Shown here: one piece after another, positions 25,179 to 32,951 of the stretch | Numbering within the stretch: position 1 is the first letter of the stretch | How the letters are laid out: each line of letters opens with the position of its first letter | From: Nakamurella lactea DSM 19367 | GTDB lineage: Bacteria > Actinomycetota > Actinomycetes > Mycobacteriales > Nakamurellaceae | Reading direction: 5' to 3' | Assembly: GCF_000426645.1 (NCBI RefSeq) | Contig: NZ_AUFT01000001.1 | Location: 124,001 to 188,000 of the forward strand | Length of the DNA: 64,000 nt | The notes under the pieces: model-generated | What the model was told of the DNA's origin: nothing | What the model saw: the letters and a program-made list of their open reading frames with translations, nothing else | The model's database searches: none | Program-made: the position numbers and the translations under genes

Positions 25179-25441
25179 ACCCGTACCTGCCCCCAATCCG
25201 TGAGGATCCCCAGCCCGACGACGCCTTGTGTCGCAAGGTGGGCCACCCAGACGACTGGTTCCCGACCAGGATCCGGGACGCCGCCGAGCCGATCAAGGCT
25301 TGCTGGAGATGCCCGCTGATCAAGGGGTGCGCAGCTGCCGCTCTCGACACCATGCAGCGACACGGGGTGTGGGCCGGGGTGCTGCTCAATGACGCCGACA
25401 TTCAGACGTCCCGTGACCAACTCAGGGAGATCTTGAAATGA
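25175..25441 (+). CDS. WhiB-family iron-sulfur transcription factor (phage-borne)
   Basis: 88 residues from GTG 25175. The four cluster ligands are Cys19, Cys43, Cys46 and Cys52 (CWRCPLIKGC), followed by the turn GVWAG (64-68). The usual basic C-terminal AT-hook is absent, the protein ending in DQLREILK. WhiB proteins bind a [4Fe-4S] cluster and the primary sigma factor. Phage WhiB proteins are known to interfere with host WhiB regulation and can influence superinfection, as shown for mycobacteriophage TM4 WhiB. A similar role is inferred here. Confidence 0.88.
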   Translation: MNPYLPPIREDPQPDDALCRKVGHPDDWFPTRIRDAAEPIKACWRCPLIKGCAAAALDTMQRHGVWAGVLLNDADIQTSRDQLREILK

Positions 25442-26181
25442 CATCACCACACGGCAGTTCCAGTGCCTACTTCATCGACCGTTGCAGGTGTGACGTGTGC
25501 AAGCTGGCACAGTTCCGGCGAGCCAAGACCTGGCGTCGGAAGCGCCACCTTGACCCGATGGTGGACGCGGCCCCAGCATACGAACGGCTCCGGGAATGGG
25601 AGGCGGAAGGCTTTGCGCTCCGACCGGTCGCCGCGTACTCGGGGCTTAAGCGGGTTGCCCACGACCAGAAGCACATCCACCGGTCGTTGTCCGAACGGAT
25701 CCTTGCCGTCACCCGAGCCGAGCTGCTGGCCAACCTGCCCGACGGTGCCCGCGTCCCGAATATAGGCAGCCATAGGCGGGTCAAGGCTCTGGTCGCTCTC
25801 GGGCACACTCACGAGTCGCTTGGCGTCACCGCGAAGAATGCCAGCAGCAGTCGATCCAACCGCGTGACAGCCGCCGTGCACCGCCAGGTCGCGGCACTCT
25901 ACGACCAACTGGCCATGACTCCCGGCACGTCTGAGCGGGGCAAGAAACTGGGCAAGCACCTACCGCCGCCCCTCGCCTGGGATGACGACGCGATCGATGA
26001 CCCCGAAGCCACCGCCGCGCAATGGATCCGTACGGCTGGCACCGACCTCCGTGACGAGCTCACCGAGCGTCGCGAGGCCATCGCCAAGCTCACCAAGGCT
26101 GGACTGTCCGCCGCCGAGATCGCAGACCGTTTGCAACTCGCGCCGCGGACCATCGAACGCCACCGCAAGATCGCATCCTGA
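25438..26181 (+). CDS. Phage HTH protein (possible regulator)
   Basis: 247 residues from ATG 25438. An N-terminal Cys motif (YFIDRCRCDVCK) is followed by a helical middle region and a C-terminal LuxR/sigma-4-like helix-turn-helix (KLTKAGLSAAEIADRLQLAPRTIERHRKI). Proteins of this layout occur beside whiB in actinobacteriophages. It may act as a middle or late transcription regulator; this is inferred. Confidence 0.65.
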   Translation: MTSPHGSSSAYFIDRCRCDVCKLAQFRRAKTWRRKRHLDPMVDAAPAYERLREWEAEGFALRPVAAYSGLKRVAHDQKHIHRSLSERILAVTRAELLANLPDGARVPNIGSHRRVKALVALGHTHESLGVTAKNASSSRSNRVTAAVHRQVAALYDQLAMTPGTSERGKKLGKHLPPPLAWDDDAIDDPEATAAQWIRTAGTDLRDELTERREAIAKLTKAGLSAAEIADRLQLAPRTIERHRKIAS

Positions 26182-26192
26182 AAGGAACCAAC

Positions 26193-26612
26193 ATGGCACT
26201 CCCCTACATCACAATCCAAGGCAATATCGTCCGCGATCCGGAGCTGAGATTCACCGCATCCGGTAAGGCTGTCGCATCCATCACCGTCGCCGCGAACGAG
26301 CGCTACAAGGACAAGGCTGGCGAGTGGCAGGACGGCTCGTCACTGTTCCTCGACGCCTCCATCTGGGGTCCGGAAGGTGAAGAGGTAGCCAACCTACTGC
26401 ACCGTGGCTCGAAGGTCACCGTCACCGGGAAGCTGCACACCCGCTCATGGGAGACGAAGGACGGCACCAAGGCGTCGAAGGTCGAGTTGAAGGACGCGAC
26501 GGTCGCTGAGGTCATCCAGGCGCCCAAGGACTCGGCTGGTGGGCAGCGGCCGGCGGATCCATGGGAGCAGGTCCCGGCGGCTGTTCCCGGTGACGATTCC
26601 CCGCCTTTCTGA
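26193..26612 (+). CDS. ssb: Single-stranded DNA-binding protein
   Basis: 139 residues from ATG 26193, with AAAGGAA upstream. OB-fold signatures: YITIQGNIVRDPELRFTASGKAV, FLDASIWGPEGEEVANLLHRGSKVTVTGKL. The C-terminus ends DDSPPF, the acidic tip that recruits partner proteins. It would protect phage single strands during replication and RecT recombination. Confidence 0.95.
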   Translation: MALPYITIQGNIVRDPELRFTASGKAVASITVAANERYKDKAGEWQDGSSLFLDASIWGPEGEEVANLLHRGSKVTVTGKLHTRSWETKDGTKASKVELKDATVAEVIQAPKDSAGGQRPADPWEQVPAAVPGDDSPPF

Positions 26613-26661
26613 CCGGAATTCGGTAACAGGATGGTAACAACGGAGAGGTTTTTGGACTGAA

Positions 26662-27018
26662 ATGGCGCTCCCCTGGGTCCGTTTGGACACCCAAATTTCG
26701 TCCAATCCGAAGGTCCTCATGCTGCTCGCCGACAGTCACCAGCAGGCCGTGTGCGTCTACCTATTCAGCCTCGGCTACTCGGGCGCACATGGCACGGACG
26801 GCTTCATCCCCAAGCTCGCACTCCCGATGATCCACGGCAGCATGGCCGACGCGAAACGCCTTGTCGGCGTGGGCTTATGGTCCAGCGCTGGTGGAGGGTG
26901 GGACATCAACGGCTGGACAGAATTTCAGCCGACGAGCGACGAGAACGCCGAGCGGAAACGCAAGGCCAAGCTGGCCGCCCACAAGCGCTGGCACCCGGAC
27001 GAGCCGTTCACCGAGTGA
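26662..27018 (+). CDS. Replication-associated phage protein (initiator-like N-terminal winged helix)
   Basis: 118 residues from ATG 26662. LPWVRLDTQISSNPKVLMLLAD with later GTDGFIPKLALPMIHG resembles the N-terminal winged-helix region of phage replication initiators, and the end is basic (ERKRKAKLAAHKRW). It lies between ssb and a block of short inverted and direct repeats, the arrangement expected of an origin-binding protein beside its origin. Function inferred. Confidence 0.55.
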   Translation: MALPWVRLDTQISSNPKVLMLLADSHQQAVCVYLFSLGYSGAHGTDGFIPKLALPMIHGSMADAKRLVGVGLWSSAGGGWDINGWTEFQPTSDENAERKRKAKLAAHKRWHPDEPFTE

Positions 27019-27090
27019 TGCTCAGCATGCTCCGAGCATATGCGCCAAGCATTGCTCCGAGCATATGCACGTACGGACGTACGTACGGAC
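27018..27090. other. Iteron/palindrome block, candidate phage replication origin
   Basis: Directly after the initiator-like gene are ATGCT-C-AGCAT (27018-27028), ATGCTC-C-GAGCAT (27027-27039) and two direct copies of TGCTCCGAGCATATGC (27028-27043 and 27053-27068, 25 bp apart), then GTACGGACGTACGTACGGAC (27071-27090). The density of repeats in a 115-bp non-coding gap and the neighbours ssb, initiator-like and resolvase-like genes suggest an origin or a strong operator. Confidence 0.45.
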
Positions 27091-27133
27091 GAACTTACTT
27101 AGAGAGTTCTCACCTTGAGAGGAAAATCTTCTG

Positions 27134-27580
27134 TTGAGTAACGCGCACGCGAACGAGGAACAGAGTTATCCACAATTTGGGGACAAGCCAGGCGCTACGC
27201 GCACTGGCAGGTCCAGGAAGTCCGCGAAGGCTGCGGGGTCACGGTTCGAGAGGTCCATCGCCGACTGGTTGGCAGCGAACGTAGACGACCGCATCGACCG
27301 GCGACCGCGAAACGGCGCAAAGGACAGGGGCGACATCGGTGGCGTGAGACTTTCGCCCGCCCTTGGTGGTGGCCGTGTGGTCCTGGAGTGCAAAGACGTC
27401 GCCAAGCTCTCGTTGGGCACTTGGTACTCGGAAGCATTGACGGAGATGGGCAACGACGACGCTGTGGTGGCCGCTGTGGTTCATAAGCGGGTCGGCAAGG
27501 GCAATCCCGCCGACCAGTGGGTCACGATGAGCCTGGGCGATCTGAGGGCGTTGCTGATCGGCGAGCGGGTGGAGTCGTGA
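27134..27580 (+). CDS. PD-(D/E)XK nuclease, Holliday-junction-resolvase-like
   Basis: 148 residues from TTG 27134, with GAGAGGAAAA upstream. SRFERSIADWLAAN, then KDRGDIGGV, then RVVLECKDVAKL form the E...D...E-x-K signature of small phage nucleases related to Holliday junction resolvases and Mrr/VRR-type folds. The position after ssb and the origin-like block supports resolving replication or recombination intermediates before packaging. Structure-specificity is inferred. Confidence 0.8.
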   Translation: MSNAHANEEQSYPQFGDKPGATRTGRSRKSAKAAGSRFERSIADWLAANVDDRIDRRPRNGAKDRGDIGGVRLSPALGGGRVVLECKDVAKLSLGTWYSEALTEMGNDDAVVAAVVHKRVGKGNPADQWVTMSLGDLRALLIGERVES

Positions 27581-27756
27581 GCCGCTACTCCCGACGTCTC
27601 AACGGCGGCTGGAACCCACGAGCCAAGGGCCACCAACGCAACTACCGACGATGCAACTGCCCCGAGTTCTGCCAGTGGGTCGACCGGATCGAACGAATCT
27701 ACGTGATGCACGCCCAGTACCACGCCAAGACCAAACACCGCAGGAGGAACCGATGA
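27577..27756 (+). CDS. Small basic Cys-containing protein
   Basis: 59 residues from GTG 27577. Very basic, with RRCNCPEFCQW giving three Cys. Likely binds nucleic acid; function unknown. Confidence 0.55.
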   Translation: MSRYSRRLNGGWNPRAKGHQRNYRRCNCPEFCQWVDRIERIYVMHAQYHAKTKHRRRNR

Positions 27757-28133
27757 GCACCTTCCTTACCGTTCTCGGGATCATCATCGTCGTCGCTCTA
27801 GGGTTGGGATCACTGGCGCTGCCGCTTGTCGCATGGTTCTCCTACAGCGACATCAAAGAGTCCGAGAAGATCGGATACCCGACCATCTCGGACAAGCAAC
27901 GTTGGTTCTCGAAGCACCGAATCTCGCTGACCGTACAGGTCTTCATAGTGATCCCCTTGCTTGCGACTGGCGTGGTTGCGATCGGTCTGGGCGCCGAGGG
28001 AAACGCAGCGCACTGTGGCCAAGGAACCCGGTACGTGGAAGCGACTACCACTAGCTCGGGCGTGATCATGGTCGGCTCGACCGTTGTCCCGACCTCATCG
28101 TCGGATACCGACTGGTGGTGTGTTGCCGAATGA
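27753..28133 (+). CDS. Membrane protein with two transmembrane helices
   Basis: 126 residues from ATG 27753. Helices at about residues 4-30 and 58-80, with a cytoplasmic basic loop (SDKQRWFSKHR) and an outward C-terminal domain containing two Cys that could form a disulfide. Function unknown; an early membrane protein may act in exclusion. Confidence 0.55.
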   Translation: MSTFLTVLGIIIVVALGLGSLALPLVAWFSYSDIKESEKIGYPTISDKQRWFSKHRISLTVQVFIVIPLLATGVVAIGLGAEGNAAHCGQGTRYVEATTTSSGVIMVGSTVVPTSSSDTDWWCVAE

Positions 28134-28291
28134 CCACCCTCACGCCAGCCGAAGAAGCCTGGGTCGAGCAACTAGCCGGCGCCGATGCCCTGATCGAGTT
28201 CGGGCGCTGGTTGAACATCCGCAAACTCACCGACGGCATCTGCACCGAGGCTGCTGAGCGGCTTATTGAGCTACTGGAGGAAGAGAGATGA
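28130..28291 (+). CDS. Small acidic helical protein
   Basis: 53 residues, ATG 28130 to TGA 28291, coupled at both ends by ATGA. Predominantly helical and acidic (LIELLEEER at the end). Function unknown. Confidence 0.5.
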   Translation: MTTLTPAEEAWVEQLAGADALIEFGRWLNIRKLTDGICTEAAERLIELLEEER

Positions 28292-28476
28292 GCACCGTCT
28301 ATCGATACGCCGATGGGTCGGAAGGGTTGACACCGCCACCTCAATCTGTTTGCTACGACCACGACTGGGTGACCATCGGTGCCCCGTTCCTGTTCCTCTC
28401 GGAACTCGGCTTCGTGGAGTGCGCAACATGTGGCCTGCGTGGCTTCCGGCGCAGCTACTTGGAGGCATCGTCATGA
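28288..28476 (+). CDS. Hypothetical protein with CxxC
   Basis: 62 residues from ATG 28288. Contains CYDHDW and VECATCGLRGF, a probable zinc ribbon. Function unknown. Confidence 0.5.
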   Translation: MSTVYRYADGSEGLTPPPQSVCYDHDWVTIGAPFLFLSELGFVECATCGLRGFRRSYLEASS

Positions 28477-28688
28477 ACCTGCCCCTGCGCATCTGCCTCA
28501 TCGCCGCAGCAGGTATCGGCGCGCTGATCGGTCTGTCCAATGCGATCGCTCGGACGGCTTGGATGTACGAGGGTGGGCTACTGGGGCTGCCTGATGCGCC
28601 TGACATTGAGCCGCAGACCGACTGGACCGATAGCAGCGGGTATGACGCAACCTGGGCGCCGACGCATCTGTTCGGAGGTTCGAGATGA
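28473..28688 (+). CDS. Small membrane protein
   Basis: 71 residues from ATG 28473. N-terminal transmembrane helix (ICLIAAAGIGALIGL), then an acidic, Trp-containing tail. Function unknown. Confidence 0.5.
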   Translation: MNLPLRICLIAAAGIGALIGLSNAIARTAWMYEGGLLGLPDAPDIEPQTDWTDSSGYDATWAPTHLFGGSR

Positions 28689-28888
28689 GCACCCCGGCGC
28701 AACCCGACTGGCACGACGGCCATCAGGTGATCAAGCACCTACGCACCCGGTGCGCGACTTGCGGCGAGCAGATCGACGTGCCAATTGTCCGCAGCACCAG
28801 CCGTATCGGAGGCGCGCTCGTTATCAGCATGGGATCCGACACGTACGACTACGAAGCGCATCAGCTGACACATGAGGTACATCCATGA
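28685..28888 (+). CDS. Hypothetical protein with CxxC
   Basis: 67 residues from ATG 28685. RTRCATCGEQIDV suggests one zinc knuckle. Function unknown. Confidence 0.5.
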   Translation: MSTPAQPDWHDGHQVIKHLRTRCATCGEQIDVPIVRSTSRIGGALVISMGSDTYDYEAHQLTHEVHP

Positions 28889-28995
28889 GGGCCGCACTCA
28901 TCGGCCTACTCGCCATCGTCTACACCCTGTACCGCAACCCGCTACTCGCCCACCGAGCAACCGTCACCTACCTGCAATGGAGAGGCCGCCGATGA
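28885..28995 (+). CDS. Membrane mini-protein
   Basis: 36 residues, ATG 28885 to TGA 28995, coupled at both ends by ATGA. A short hydrophobic N-terminal helix and a basic tail. Function unknown. Confidence 0.4.
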   Translation: MRAALIGLLAIVYTLYRNPLLAHRATVTYLQWRGRR

Positions 28996-29699
28996 GTGAC
29001 CAGATACAGGAATTCACCAGGTGTGTCCGAGGATGCACGATGCGCTGCAAGTCCTTCGACTGCAAGGAAGCCGGCGCGCACGATCACGAGCCAATCCCCC
29101 GACAGTCCGAGGTTGGCCTACTATGCGCCATCTGTGCTCGCAGGATCTTGGAAGCGCTAGCCGACATCGAGCTGATGTATCCCGAACTGAGCATCTACGC
29201 CCAGCAACAAGGCCAGCAGCAAGAGGGCAAGCGGGGCAAGCTCTCCGGATCCCCCGCGCTGATCCGGCTGGACGTGCTCGCGATGCTGGACTTCAACGCC
29301 AACCCCGGCGATGGCGTCCGGTCCATCATGGGCACACTCGCCTCATGGGCCGACTGCGTGCGTGACGACCTGGGACTCGTTACGTCAGGCTCGCCCATCG
29401 ACATCCTGCGCACCTGGCACGCGCGCATCTGCGCACTGCCCTGGATCGATGACTACTGGGACGAGGTGACCGAACTGGCGGGCATGCTACGACGCGCCAC
29501 CAATCAACCCAAGCCCATCGGCAGATGCTTCGGTCGCGCCACCAACAAGGGCTGCGGACGGAGACTCTACGAACCCGTGCCACCAGAAACCGCCATCGTC
29601 TGCCCAGATGAGAACTGCGGCAGGCGATACGACGGCGCCGAGCTGGTCAAGCTCCAGATCCAAGGAGAGAGGGATCGGGTTGGTAGCCGTATCGCGTAG
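28992..29699 (+). CDS. Phage protein with N- and C-terminal zinc-ribbon motifs
   Basis: 235 residues from ATG 28992. The N-terminal part has CVRGCTMRCKSFDC and LLCAICARR; a helical middle region follows; the C-terminal part has CFGRATNKGCGRRLYE and VCPDENCGRRYDG, spaced as a zinc ribbon. Similar proteins with helical cores and terminal Cys clusters are common at the end of actinobacteriophage early operons. Function unknown, DNA binding plausible. Confidence 0.6.
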   Translation: MSDQIQEFTRCVRGCTMRCKSFDCKEAGAHDHEPIPRQSEVGLLCAICARRILEALADIELMYPELSIYAQQQGQQQEGKRGKLSGSPALIRLDVLAMLDFNANPGDGVRSIMGTLASWADCVRDDLGLVTSGSPIDILRTWHARICALPWIDDYWDEVTELAGMLRRATNQPKPIGRCFGRATNKGCGRRLYEPVPPETAIVCPDENCGRRYDGAELVKLQIQGERDRVGSRIA

Positions 29700-29901
29700 G
29701 GCATGGCGGCCCACCATCACCGAAGCGGCACGGTTCTACGACGTGCCCGTGCACAGGGTGGACAAGTGGCTACAGCGCGGCAAGGTGCACCGCAATGAGG
29801 ATGGCACCGTGAACGTGAGGTGCCTTGGGTTATGGCTGATCCGCCACACGCTTGACGACTACGTTGCGGATCACGCTGAGGTGTGTCAGACTTTGACCTG
29901 A
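29680..29901 (+). CDS. Small helix-turn-helix protein at the end of the early operon
   Basis: 73 residues from TTG 29680, about 10 nt after AAGGAG and overlapping the previous gene by 20 nt. RPTITEAARFYDVPVHRVDKWLQRGKVHRNEDGTVNV is a MerR/excisionase-type winged helix. It could be the recombination directionality factor or a regulator of the late genes. The start is uncertain because no ATG or GTG fits. Confidence 0.55.
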   Translation: MVAVSRRAWRPTITEAARFYDVPVHRVDKWLQRGKVHRNEDGTVNVRCLGLWLIRHTLDDYVADHAEVCQTLT

Positions 29902-29919
29902 CCCCGTATACCCATTTGC

Positions 29920-29953
29920 TCCCCGTCGTCCGACAGGGCTGGCGGGGTTTTTG
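29920..29953 (+). terminator. Intrinsic terminator of the early operon
   Basis: CCCCG (29921-29925) pairs with CGGGG (29943-29947), with additional weaker pairing inward, followed by TTTTTG. It lies 20 bp after the last early gene and separates early from late genes. Confidence 0.75.
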
Positions 29954-30204
29954 CTTCCCCGGCCCGCCACGTCAGCACATCTCACACGAGGCGTGAGCTG
30001 TGGCCGGGGACTTAGCACCACGCATACGTCGGGCTACCGCGGGCCAATGAGTGGCTAGGCGGCTAGGTCGTGCGCTAGGAATACGCACCCAAGGACGAGC
30101 GTGGAACCCTGCACCGTGCGCACGGTGCGGACAACTTCATAGCGCGAGCCGATCGCCAGGACCATGCACGGACTGGCGATCGGCTCGGCACAACGGAGGA
30201 CGTC
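29954..30204. other. Non-coding region with an 18-bp palindrome and a 15-bp-stem hairpin; possible packaging (cos) region
   Basis: No gene is seen here. It holds a perfect palindrome, GCACCGTGC with its complement (30111-30128), and a perfect 15-bp inverted repeat (CGAGCCGATCGCCAG at 30145-30159 and its complement at 30173-30187, 13-nt loop) just 17 bp before the ribosome binding site of the next gene. No T tract follows, so it is not a standard terminator. Its place between early operon and HNH/terminase genes is where cohesive ends often lie in such phages. Confidence 0.45.
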
Positions 30205-30345
30205 GTGAGTCGCTGGCACGCATGCTCAGCCGACGACTGCGACCAGTTGGCCTACGACTACGACGAGTGCGACGACTGCCGAGAAGCACGCGGACAGGAT
30301 CGGCGCACCAAGCGACACGAGACACGCGATGAGTTGGACGAGTAG
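30205..30345 (+). CDS. Mini-protein with Cys pairs
   Basis: 46 residues, GTG 30205 to TAG 30345, preceded by GGAGG. CSADDCDQLAYDYDECDDC has two Cys pairs, so it may bind zinc; the tail is charged. The stop overlaps the HNH gene. Confidence 0.55.
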   Translation: MSRWHACSADDCDQLAYDYDECDDCREARGQDRRTKRHETRDELDE

Positions 30346-30628
30346 CGACCGACGATCGAGACTGCCGAGCAACTGGCCGTCACTCGTCAAAGCCGTGAAG
30401 ACTCGAGCCGGCGGACAATGCCAAGCCATCGACCACGGCATACGTTGCACCGTCAAGGGTTCCGACTGCGACCACATCATCCCCGGCGACGACCACAGCA
30501 TGAGCAACCTGCAATGGCTCTGCCGCGACCACCACAAGATCAAGACCGCGAAGGAATCCCGCGCCGCTCGAGCGCGACTCCGACGCGAACGGTATCGACC
30601 ATCGCCGAAGCATCCCGGCCTAAGCTGA
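30329..30628 (+). CDS. HNH endonuclease associated with terminase
   Basis: 99 residues from ATG 30329. The betabetaalpha-metal motif is visible: CDHIIPGDDHSMSNLQWLCRDHHKIKT, i.e. D-H...N...H-H, with Cys residues flanking. HNH proteins next to terminase genes are required for cos cleavage in HK97-type phages together with the large terminase. It most likely serves packaging rather than homing. Confidence 0.85.
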   Translation: MSWTSSDRRSRLPSNWPSLVKAVKTRAGGQCQAIDHGIRCTVKGSDCDHIIPGDDHSMSNLQWLCRDHHKIKTAKESRAARARLRRERYRPSPKHPGLS

Positions 30629-30778
30629 CCCCCTGGGGGGAGGCCCCGGGTCGGCCCGATAAGAGTACCGCGGGAGCTAGCAAGCCTGGTCCGACGAACG
30701 ACCCTCGGGCATTTCAGACCCTTTTTTCGTGATCCATCCGGCTCGCCCAGGCGGTGAGTGTCGCCCCAGGAGGGCACC
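30629..30778. other. Intergenic region before terminase, GC-rich inverted repeats
   Basis: About 150 bp with GGGGGGAGGCCCCGGG-type self-complementary sequence near 30643 and a T-run (TTTTTT, about 30721) preceded by AGACCC. Either a terminator or part of the packaging site; not resolved from sequence. Confidence 0.3.
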
Positions 30779-31123
30779 GTGAACGACTCCCCCGATCGCT
30801 TGAGCGCCACGGCATTGAGCCTCTGGTCTGCAACAACGGCCAAGTATGAGCTGCGTACAGATGAGTTGGCCGTGCTCGAGGCGGCTTGTCGTGAGATGAC
30901 GCTGATCGAGCGGATGGACGCGATCCTGGCCGAGGCGGAGCCGGTGGTGAAGGGTTCCATGGGGCAGCCGGTTGTGAATCCGTTGATCGGCGAGATTCGT
31001 CAGCACCGTTCGACGATGAACACTCTGCTGCGTTCGTTGAAGCTGCCGGATGATGGCGGGTCGGTGAATCAGCAGCGGTCCGCCGGCCAGTCCTCTTGGG
31101 CTGCTCGGGCTCGTGGCGCGTAG
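30779..31123 (+). CDS. terS: Terminase small subunit (P27-like)
   Basis: 114 residues from GTG 30779, with AGGAGG upstream. LSATALSLWSATTAKYELRTDELAVLEAACREMTLIERMDAIL resembles the helical core of P27-type small terminases, and NPLIGEIRQHRSTMNTLLRSLKLP is the usual C-terminal oligomerisation segment. It recognises phage DNA and delivers it to the large subunit, whose start it overlaps by 11 nt. Confidence 0.82.
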   Translation: MNDSPDRLSATALSLWSATTAKYELRTDELAVLEAACREMTLIERMDAILAEAEPVVKGSMGQPVVNPLIGEIRQHRSTMNTLLRSLKLPDDGGSVNQQRSAGQSSWAARARGA

Positions 31124-32939
31124 TCGGTCGGCTGCATCTGAGGCTGATGAGTCGCCGGAGATCATCGCCTGGTACCGCGACCTTCTGGATAACGCTGCGC
31201 CGCCGACGGATCTCGCCTGGGAGCCGGTGAAGGTCGGTCCGACGTGGCAGTGGGACAACGGCTGGGTGCTGCCCGAACTGACTCTCGGCTGGGATGTCCT
31301 GGCCTGGTGTGGTCAGTATCTCCGGGCGAAGCGTGGTGGGCCGTGGACGTTCACGGCTGAGCAGGCGCGGTTCATCCTGTGGTTCTACGCGCTCGAGGAA
31401 TCGGGCGAGTTCGCCTGCCACTCGGCAGTGTTGCAGCGATTGAAGGGCTGGGGCAAGGATCCGGTCGCTGCCTGTCTGGCGATGGCGTCGATGCTGGGTC
31501 CAGTGACGTTCGATCACTGGGACGGTGATCGTCCGGTCGGCCGCGATGAGCCGGCGGCGTGGATCCAGCTGGTGGCCGTGTCGCAGGAGCAGACGCAGAA
31601 CACGATGAAGCTGTTCCCTGGTCTTGTGCCGGCTGAGACGCGGCTTCGGTTCGGTGTGCAGATCTCGAAGACCAACGTCTGGGCGTTGGGCGATGAGCGG
31701 CAGATTCAGGCTGTTACGTCGTCGCCGCTTGCGATCGAGGGTGGTCGGCCCACGCTGATCGTGCGGAACGAAACGCAGAACTGGAACACGTCGAACGACG
31801 GGTTCACGATGGCTGGTGCGATCGAGGGTAACGCTGCGAAGTCTGAGGATGGTGCGGCGCGGATCTTGGATATCTGCAACGCCTATCGTCCCGGTGAGGA
31901 ATCGGTCGGGCGGCAGGTTCGCGAGGCGTGGGAGGCGACACAGGGCGACGCAGACGCTGAGGATGAGCAGGACCGGCCGCGAGCCGCGTCGGTGGGCGTC
32001 ATGTATGACTCGCTCGAGGCTCCCCCGGAAGCGCCACTGACGGCTGAGGATGCGCCGGCTGTGGTTGAGTCGATCCGCGGTGATGCGGTGTGGCTTAACA
32101 CGAAGCGGATCGTCAAGTCGATCCTGAACTTGTCGAACCCACCTTCGGAGTCTCGTCGCAAGTGGTACAACCAGATCACGGCGGCCGAGGATTCTTGGGC
32201 GACGCCGCAGCAGTGGCAGATCATGGCCGCGCCCCGGGTCGAGGTTTCCGAGGATGACGAGATCGGGCTGTTCTTCGACGGTTCCAAGTCGGACGATGCA
32301 ACCGGCCTGATCGGGTGTCGGATGTCTGACGGGCATCGGATGACGCTGGGTATGTGGCAGCGTCCGCCTGGTGTCCGCGGCAAGGGCTGGTTGGTTCCGC
32401 GCGATCGGGTCGATGAGCGCGTGCAGGACATCATGAACCGGTACAAGGTGGTTGCGTTCTTCGGTGATCCGTCGCATACCCGCGATGACGAGACGCAGGA
32501 ACGGTACTGGGATGGCCTGTTCGATGAGTGGCACCGCCGCTACAAGGACCAGTTGAAGATCTGGGCGACGCCGGGACGTGAGGGTCACGCAGTGATGTGG
32601 GACATGTCGAACGTGAAGCGGGTCCGGGAGTTCACGGATGCGGCCGGCAGGACGCTCGAGGACATCGAGGAATCGGAGCGTCGCGCTCAGCAGAATCCGC
32701 CCTTGCTGCCGGTGTTCACGCACGATGGCGATGCACGGTTGGCGTTGCATGTCCGGAATGCCAGGCGTGCTCCGAACAACTTCGGCGTCTCGATCATGAA
32801 GCGCCACAGGGAGTCTCCCGACAAGATCGACCTGGCGGTTTGCATGATTGGCGCGGGCATGGTCCGGCGCATGTACTTGAACAACCGCAAGTCGGAACGA
32901 GAACGTACCGGAGAAGCCTACTTCCGGCCGAGATGGTAA
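31113..32939 (+). CDS. terL: Terminase large subunit
   Basis: 608 residues from GTG 31113. The packaging ATPase has a Walker A variant RLKGWGKDP (109-117) after FTAEQARFILWFYAL, and the C-terminal nuclease begins at FFDGSKSDDATGLIG, with later acidic residues (FFGDPSHTRDD, DKIDLAVCMIGAG). This order matches HK97-like large terminases. The enzyme cuts and translocates concatemeric DNA into the prohead through the portal encoded next. Confidence 0.93.
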   Translation: MARSRSAASEADESPEIIAWYRDLLDNAAPPTDLAWEPVKVGPTWQWDNGWVLPELTLGWDVLAWCGQYLRAKRGGPWTFTAEQARFILWFYALEESGEFACHSAVLQRLKGWGKDPVAACLAMASMLGPVTFDHWDGDRPVGRDEPAAWIQLVAVSQEQTQNTMKLFPGLVPAETRLRFGVQISKTNVWALGDERQIQAVTSSPLAIEGGRPTLIVRNETQNWNTSNDGFTMAGAIEGNAAKSEDGAARILDICNAYRPGEESVGRQVREAWEATQGDADAEDEQDRPRAASVGVMYDSLEAPPEAPLTAEDAPAVVESIRGDAVWLNTKRIVKSILNLSNPPSESRRKWYNQITAAEDSWATPQQWQIMAAPRVEVSEDDEIGLFFDGSKSDDATGLIGCRMSDGHRMTLGMWQRPPGVRGKGWLVPRDRVDERVQDIMNRYKVVAFFGDPSHTRDDETQERYWDGLFDEWHRRYKDQLKIWATPGREGHAVMWDMSNVKRVREFTDAAGRTLEDIEESERRAQQNPPLLPVFTHDGDARLALHVRNARRAPNNFGVSIMKRHRESPDKIDLAVCMIGAGMVRRMYLNNRKSERERTGEAYFRPRW

Positions 32940-32951
32940 AGGGGGTAGGCA

